The notes beneath the pieces were generated by a model that saw only the letters and a program-made list of their open reading frames with translations, did not search any database and had not been told where the DNA came from. Shown here one piece after another: positions 59,580-64,000 of a stretch of 64,000 nt of DNA. Position 1 is the stretch's first letter. Each line of letters begins with the position of its first letter. This DNA is from Tetragonia tetragonoides (Eukaryota > Streptophyta > Magnoliopsida > Caryophyllales > Aizoaceae). A program made the translations under genes and the position numbers. Where the stretch lies: the NCBI GenBank assembly GCA_038025085.1, contig CM076142.1, forward strand, positions 32,270,001 through 32,334,000, given 5' to 3'.

Positions 59580-61103
59580 GATGGTTTCAGGTATATAGCT
59601 TTCTCTTCCTTATCTACTTCTTGGGCTAGCATGGCCCCCATTGACGTTTCTGTGATTGTAAGGTAGAGGATTAGAGGCATGTCTGGAATGGGCAATACTA
59701 GAACAGGTGGTTCGGATAGATAGGTCGTAATTTTGTCAAAGGCTTTTTGGCATTGCTCGTCCCATTCCGGTTTTTACCTCTTTTTTGAGTTTCTTGAATA
59801 TGGGCTCGCATGTGATAGTTAATTTGGAAATGAACCTGCTAATGTATTGGATTCTCCCTAAAAAGCCTTTTATTTCTTTCTCTGTCTTTGGAGGTGGCAT
59901 GTCTATTATGGCTTTGATCTTGGATGGATCAATTTCTATTCCTCTGGTGCTTATGACGAATCCTAGAAGTTTGCCGGATGTGACTCCGAATGCGCACTTT
60001 TTGGGATTAAGCCTCATATTGTACTTCCTAAGCCTGTCAAAGAACTTTTGAAGTGAGGGTACATGCCCTTCTCTGTCTTTGGACTTTATGATCATATCGT
60101 CTACATACACTTCAGCTTCCTTATGCATCATGTCGTGGAGCAAGGTTGTAGCGGTTGTTTGGTATGTGGCTCCCGCGTTCTTAAGCCCGAATGACATTAC
60201 TGTATAGCAATAAGTGCCCCACTATGTGATGAAAGTGGTTTTCTCTTCATCCTCTTTGGCCATTAGGACCTGGTTATATCCTGCGTACCCGTTCATAAAT
60301 GATAGAAGGGCGTGTCCGGCGGTGTTATCTACTAAGACGTCTATGTGAGGTAAAGGAAAGTCGTCTTTCGGGCTTGCTTTGTTCAAGTCCCTAAAATCTA
60401 CACACATTCGGACCCGTCCGTCCTTTTTTGGGACTAGGACGATGTTGGCTACCCAATCGGGGTAATTGGCCACTCTTATGAATCCTGCCTCTAGTTGTTT
60501 CTAGACCTCTTCTTTGATCTTAAGAGCCCACTCTGGCTTCATTCTTCTTAACTTTTGTTTGACTGGTTTGCAGTCGGGGTTTAGTGGAATGGTATGCTGG
60601 AAAATTTTGCGGTCTACTATGCCTGGCATGTCCTTGTAGGACCAGGCGAAAACATCCGTATAATTCTTTAGGAGTGTTGCAAATTGTTCGCGTTCATTAG
60701 ATGTTAAAGACAAGCCTATTTGCACGTGGCGAGGCTCATCATCAGTTGCAATATTTATTGTCTCTATTCCTTCGACTATTGAAGTCTTTTGCTCATGTTC
60801 GATTAGTGCTTTAATAACTTCTTTTGGCAATTCCGTTATATAATCTGAATTATTAGCAGTGAGGCAATCCGAGTAAGCAAAATCGACACTTATAATATTA
60901 ATAGAAGCGGACAATACATCAATGAGGTCATCACTAAGGACCTTAGTAATAGCAGGAATAGACTGGGGTGGACTACCCGACGCTTCTAGGATAACAGAAT
61001 CAGACTCGGACTCGGAATCAGACTCAGATGGGCCCTCTTGTAGGACCGTTGCGGACTGAGAACTTGTACTTGGATCCCTTAACTGGAGTCCACTTCCTCT
61101 CAT
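59580..61103 (-). pseudogene. Tat reverse transcriptase, degenerate, RNase H mostly deleted
   Basis: 61103-60501 is the acidic linker and start of the RT domain (PVKQKLRRMKPEWALKIKEE) with a stop at 60501. 60473-60222 has VANIVLVPKKDGRVRMCVDF, RDLNKASPKDDFPLP and GYNQVLMAKEDEEKT. A stop follows, then MSFGLKNAGATYQ and the catalytic YVDDMIIKS (60197-59736), and GFLGRIQYISRFISKLT. After a frame change near 59760 the connection domain ends at about 59590 (MGAMLAQEVDKEEKAIY), where sequence typical of the region just upstream of integrase resumes at once. Most of RNase H is therefore missing. Confidence 0.9.
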
Positions 61104-61700
61104 GCTTCCAGGTGGTGCGGTCGGGCCCGATTGGGGCGATCAGCTTAGACGGGTCGAAACCTTCATTAAAAAGCACAGTAAGGGGAAGTTTGGTTGTTGT
61201 CTCGTTGTACTGACGACGTTCTTCACCAAATAAGAGCCCAAAGTCGTTGGGTGCCATGTCATTAGCCCAATCTTTAGGGGATTGGTCCTCATTAGGAGGT
61301 ATGGGTGTGTCTTCACTCATGGTGAAGCAGTCTTAGAATGCCTCAAAGCCTGGTATTAGGATCCCGTTAATTGTGTATGGTTCAGGGAATCCATAGTAAG
61401 GATATGGGTCGCCTTCTTGAAGGAATTGCCCGTTGAGGGTGAGGGGGTAAGGATCTATGCTGTGTGGAACAGGTTTGTTGGCCGAGCGGGCTCTTTTTTC
61501 TTAGCCATTTTCTTAGATATGTAGGCTCTAAGTTCTTGCCTTGTGGGGCTGTAGCCCAGCCCAAATAGATCATTTTTTATCTTGGTGTTCCAGCATGTTT
61601 GAGCTACCTTGGGATGTGGGCCCAAAGTGGTGCCTGGGAAGTGGCCTTGCTTTCTGAGTAAAGAATTCACATTAAGTGTGGGCTCTATTGTTTCTATGAA
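61024..61700 (-). pseudogene. Tat polyprotein linker between protease and RT
   Basis: Segments MNSLLRKQGHFPGTTLG and LFGLGYSPTRQELRAYISKK (61670-61480), PYPYYGFPEP-like sequence near 61400 and MSEDTPIPPNEDQ (61320) follow the usual Tat/Ogre order. They are in different frames, which shows indels. No enzymatic motif. Confidence 0.7.
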
Positions 61701-61702
61701 GG

Positions 61703-62740
61703 CTATCTTCTCAAAGCCCCATAACTCTCGTCTTGCTCATTATGCTCTATCTTTAGGACTGGAGCTTTCTCAATCTGGGCTACCATAGTATCAGCGCAGA
61801 CTTCCAAAGTGGATCCTGCCAAGGATAGCTTTACCTTTTGATGCAGGGTTGAGGCTACAACATTTAGCCCATGTAACCAAGGCCTTCCTAAGAGTAGGTT
61901 GAAGGTGGCTGGAATGTCAATTACATGGAACTGGACCATTTTCTCGATGGGCCCAATATTGATATTCATGGAGAAGGTACCCAATACGTTCCTTTTGGAA
62001 TTATCGTAAGCCCTTAGCCCTTGTGTGGAATGCGCTAGATTGTTGCAGTCTATTTTGAGGTGTTCAACAGTCCTCAAGGGACATACATTTACAGCAAAGC
62101 CATTGTCAGCTAAAGTCATAGGGCCTTGTCTTTGTTGACAGATTACAGTAAGATAAAGGGCTTTGTTGTGGTGAATACCCTCAGGTGGAAGGTCTTTCTC
62201 AGAAAAGGTGACGGGCGTGGATGACTTTCCTTGGACCAGGAGGTTGACTACCTCTTCAGGGGTGGCATTTGGAGAAATGGTAGTTGCATTCAAGGCCTCT
62301 AGCACGGCCCTTCTATGAGTGATAGAAGTGGTCAACAGTTGCCAAATGGATATCTCGGCTTTTGTTCTTTGTAGTTGCTTGAGGAGGTTGGTCCTATCGT
62401 CCTCTTTTGCCATTTCTCTTTGGGCTGAATCCCTGTTGGGGATGGCTACAGGCTCTACGGGTTGGATTTGAGATGGATCCATATAGATGTTTTCGGGCCT
62501 GAATTGGCGTCCTGATCTTGTGAGATAGTTTAAGGCTTTATCATCCTCTTCTTTCTCATCATCGGAGATATCATACCAGGCTTTGCCATTAGGTATGTCA
62601 TGGACTTGAGGAGTCAACACATCTTCTGGATCAGTATATGACCCATTATCTTCCTCATCGCTATCCCAGAGGCCGCAGACGTCCAGCGTGGACCTTGGGC
62701 TTGGGTATGGTTGTATATCCTGCCCAATAGGAGTGATCAA
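61703..62740 (-). pseudogene. Tat protease region
   Basis: An open frame of 345 residues. The aspartic protease core is LADNGFAVNVCPLRTVEHLK, where the family usually has D-N-G-S or D-S-G-A, followed by NLLLGRPWLHGLNVVAS, the second conserved hallmark. The N-terminal 100 residues are acidic (SDEEDNGSYTDPEDV). The protease cuts the Gag-Pol polyprotein. It is joined to gag by a frame change near 62790 and to the linker by another, so the copy is not functional as a polyprotein. Confidence 0.85.
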
Positions 62741-62763
62741 ATAAGATGGATCAAACCCTTCTT

Positions 62764-63977
62764 TTATGTCAATGTCAAAAGAATTCCGAGGGGATTATTG
62801 TTGTTGCTGGGTGGTAGTGCATCTTTAGGCAATGGTGTTGTGCCATTATCAAACAAGTCCTGGATTTTACCTTTGAGAGTGTAACACTTTTCAGTGTCGT
62901 GCCCACGCCCACTATGGTATTTGCAGAATGCAGATTCATTCCAATATGGTGATCTCTTCTCTACAGGTGGATCGGGAGTAGGCCCAATCGGATGTGGATA
63001 GTCTCCTTTGATCAACTTGTCTAGAGCTTTGACATAAGTCATTCCGAGGGGAGTGTACCTTCTTTGACACCTATCAGCTATGGCGTTCACTTCATTTCCT
63101 CTACTTGTGGAGGCATGGTTGGTATTGGTGTATTTCTTATCCTTATATCCACTTGTGTTGTTATTGTAAGTGACCTTGTTCTTCCCTCTTTGGAGTTGAT
63201 CATCTTCAATGGCCATGCCTACTTCAGTTAATTGGGCATAGGTGGTTATGGGTTGAAACTTCATGTGTTCACGATACTCAGATGCCAAATTTTGGACTAG
63301 CATTCTGATTTGATCCCTTTCAGATGGGCGATCGACCATTTCAGCAACCTTAGTCCTCCATCTTCTTACGAAATTGCCGAACCCTTCTTTATCACCTTGC
63401 TTGGTGATGTCCAACTCTCTTAATGTCATGGGTTGCAAGACATTGCCGGCATATCTCTGGAGGAATAATGTGGATAGATATTCACATTTTTCCAACTTTT
63501 GGGTGGGAAATTGAAGAACCAGGCCCTGACAGCATGATCCAAGGTTTGGGGAAAGAGGTGAACATACAGCTCTTGTTCAATGCCTCTAAGGCCCAATACA
63601 GTGGTGAAGGCTCTAATGTGATCTCGTGGATCGTCGGTTCCTTTGAAAGTAGGAACTTTAGGCATAGAGAACTTAGTGGGCAATTTTCCCTTAATGTGGG
63701 GAGCATAACCTTCTGAATTGATGATCATGTCGTTGAAGACACGACTCTTGCCTATGACAGATTCAAGCCTGTTCAGCTTGGCTTGAAGTTCTTGGACCTC
63801 TTTAGTGGAGGGTTCGGCCTTTTCCTCATCGGGCTTGGGCTCATCATCATCCTTAGTAGGGGTATCCAATTTGGCGACACGGGCTTCCATATCAGTGAAT
63901 CTAGCATTCATGGCGACCATTTGGGCTAAAAGGTCATCCATCTTTTGGTCCGCGGTTCTCTCAGCGTCTCCAGACAT
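62764..63977 (-). pseudogene. Tat Gag
   Basis: The ATG at 63977 (MSGDAERTADQKMDDLLAQM) opens a coiled-coil-like head (ARFTDMEARVAKL, VQELQAKLNRLE). The capsid-like core follows: MPKVPTFKGTDDPRDHIRAF, LFPQTLDHAVRAWFFNFPP. A frameshift near 63490 passes to the second frame (62764 onwards), with MTLRELDITKQGDKEGFGNF, the same motif as in the gag-only element, and a CX3HX4HX4C-like finger CKYHSGRGHDTEKC near residue 195 of that frame. Gag forms the particle and binds RNA. Compared with the gag-only element it is complete apart from the frameshift. Confidence 0.88.
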
Positions 63978-64000
63978 AGCGGACTTAGGTGAAATAGGTG

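Larger units (their letters stand above)
50117..64000 (-). mobile_element. Large Tat-lineage Ty3/gypsy element with antisense extra genes
   Basis: Minus-strand order from the window end is gag (63977-62764), protease (62740-61703), linker, reverse transcriptase (61103-59580), integrase (59560-58251), then two antisense genes (57799-56266 and 55470-52705), 66-bp tandem repeats, purine tract and 3' LTR (51648 to about 50117). The 5' LTR and leader lie beyond 64000, so the element exceeds 13.9 kb. All frames are broken and most of RNase H is deleted. Extra genes, including antisense ones, are known in the Tat lineage. Confidence 0.88.

Overview
This is a stretch of flowering-plant (probably eudicot) nuclear DNA. 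It holds one clear cellular gene in a sea of transposable elements. The evidence is an intact gene of the plant-specific OCTOPUS family, plant-type Ty3/gypsy and Ty1/copia retrotransposons with TG...CA long terminal repeats (LTRs), plant L1-type LINE remnants, several MITE classes, and AT-rich intergenic DNA with long GA/CT and AT microsatellites. I cannot name the species.

Layout. 1-1.8 kb is AT-rich, probably LTR-derived DNA. 1.8-6.1 kb is the 3' part of a plus-strand Tat-lineage gypsy element, with a broken antisense plant mobile domain (PMD) gene and a 3' LTR. 6.1-9.5 kb is unassigned DNA with a decayed gene fragment and a compound microsatellite. 9.5-13.2 kb is a minus-strand copia remnant carrying a CACTA-like insertion and a Stowaway-like MITE. 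13.2-18.9 kb is unassigned DNA with a 5'-truncated LINE and a 329-bp tandem duplication. 18.9-24.8 kb is a solo Tat LTR split by a second retrotransposon with 2.2-kb LTRs and only 277 bp between them. 24.8-29.1 kb is AT-rich and ends in a 481-bp retroposon with a 14-bp target-site duplication (TSD).

30.1-32.3 kb holds the OCTOPUS-like gene (minus strand, single exon, intact). 33.7-42.1 kb is a complete gag-only Tat element with matching 5-bp TSDs. 42.1-50.1 kb contains two MITEs, another solo Tat LTR, a LINE remnant and a copia RNase H remnant. From 50.1 kb to the window end is a minus-strand Tat element whose 5' LTR lies outside the window. It has degenerate gag, protease, reverse transcriptase and integrase, and two additional spliced genes on the opposite strand between pol and the 3' LTR.

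The most interesting system is this antisense module. One gene has a PMD and phase-0 introns. The other is PMD-like and has its own TATA box. Both are preceded by clusters of GC-rich dyads resembling the dyads upstream of the LTR TATA boxes. The same arrangement recurs in the truncated element at 1.8-6.1 kb. All copies here are broken, largely by changes that look like C-to-T transitions, so what is visible is a fossil of the arrangement rather than a working copy.
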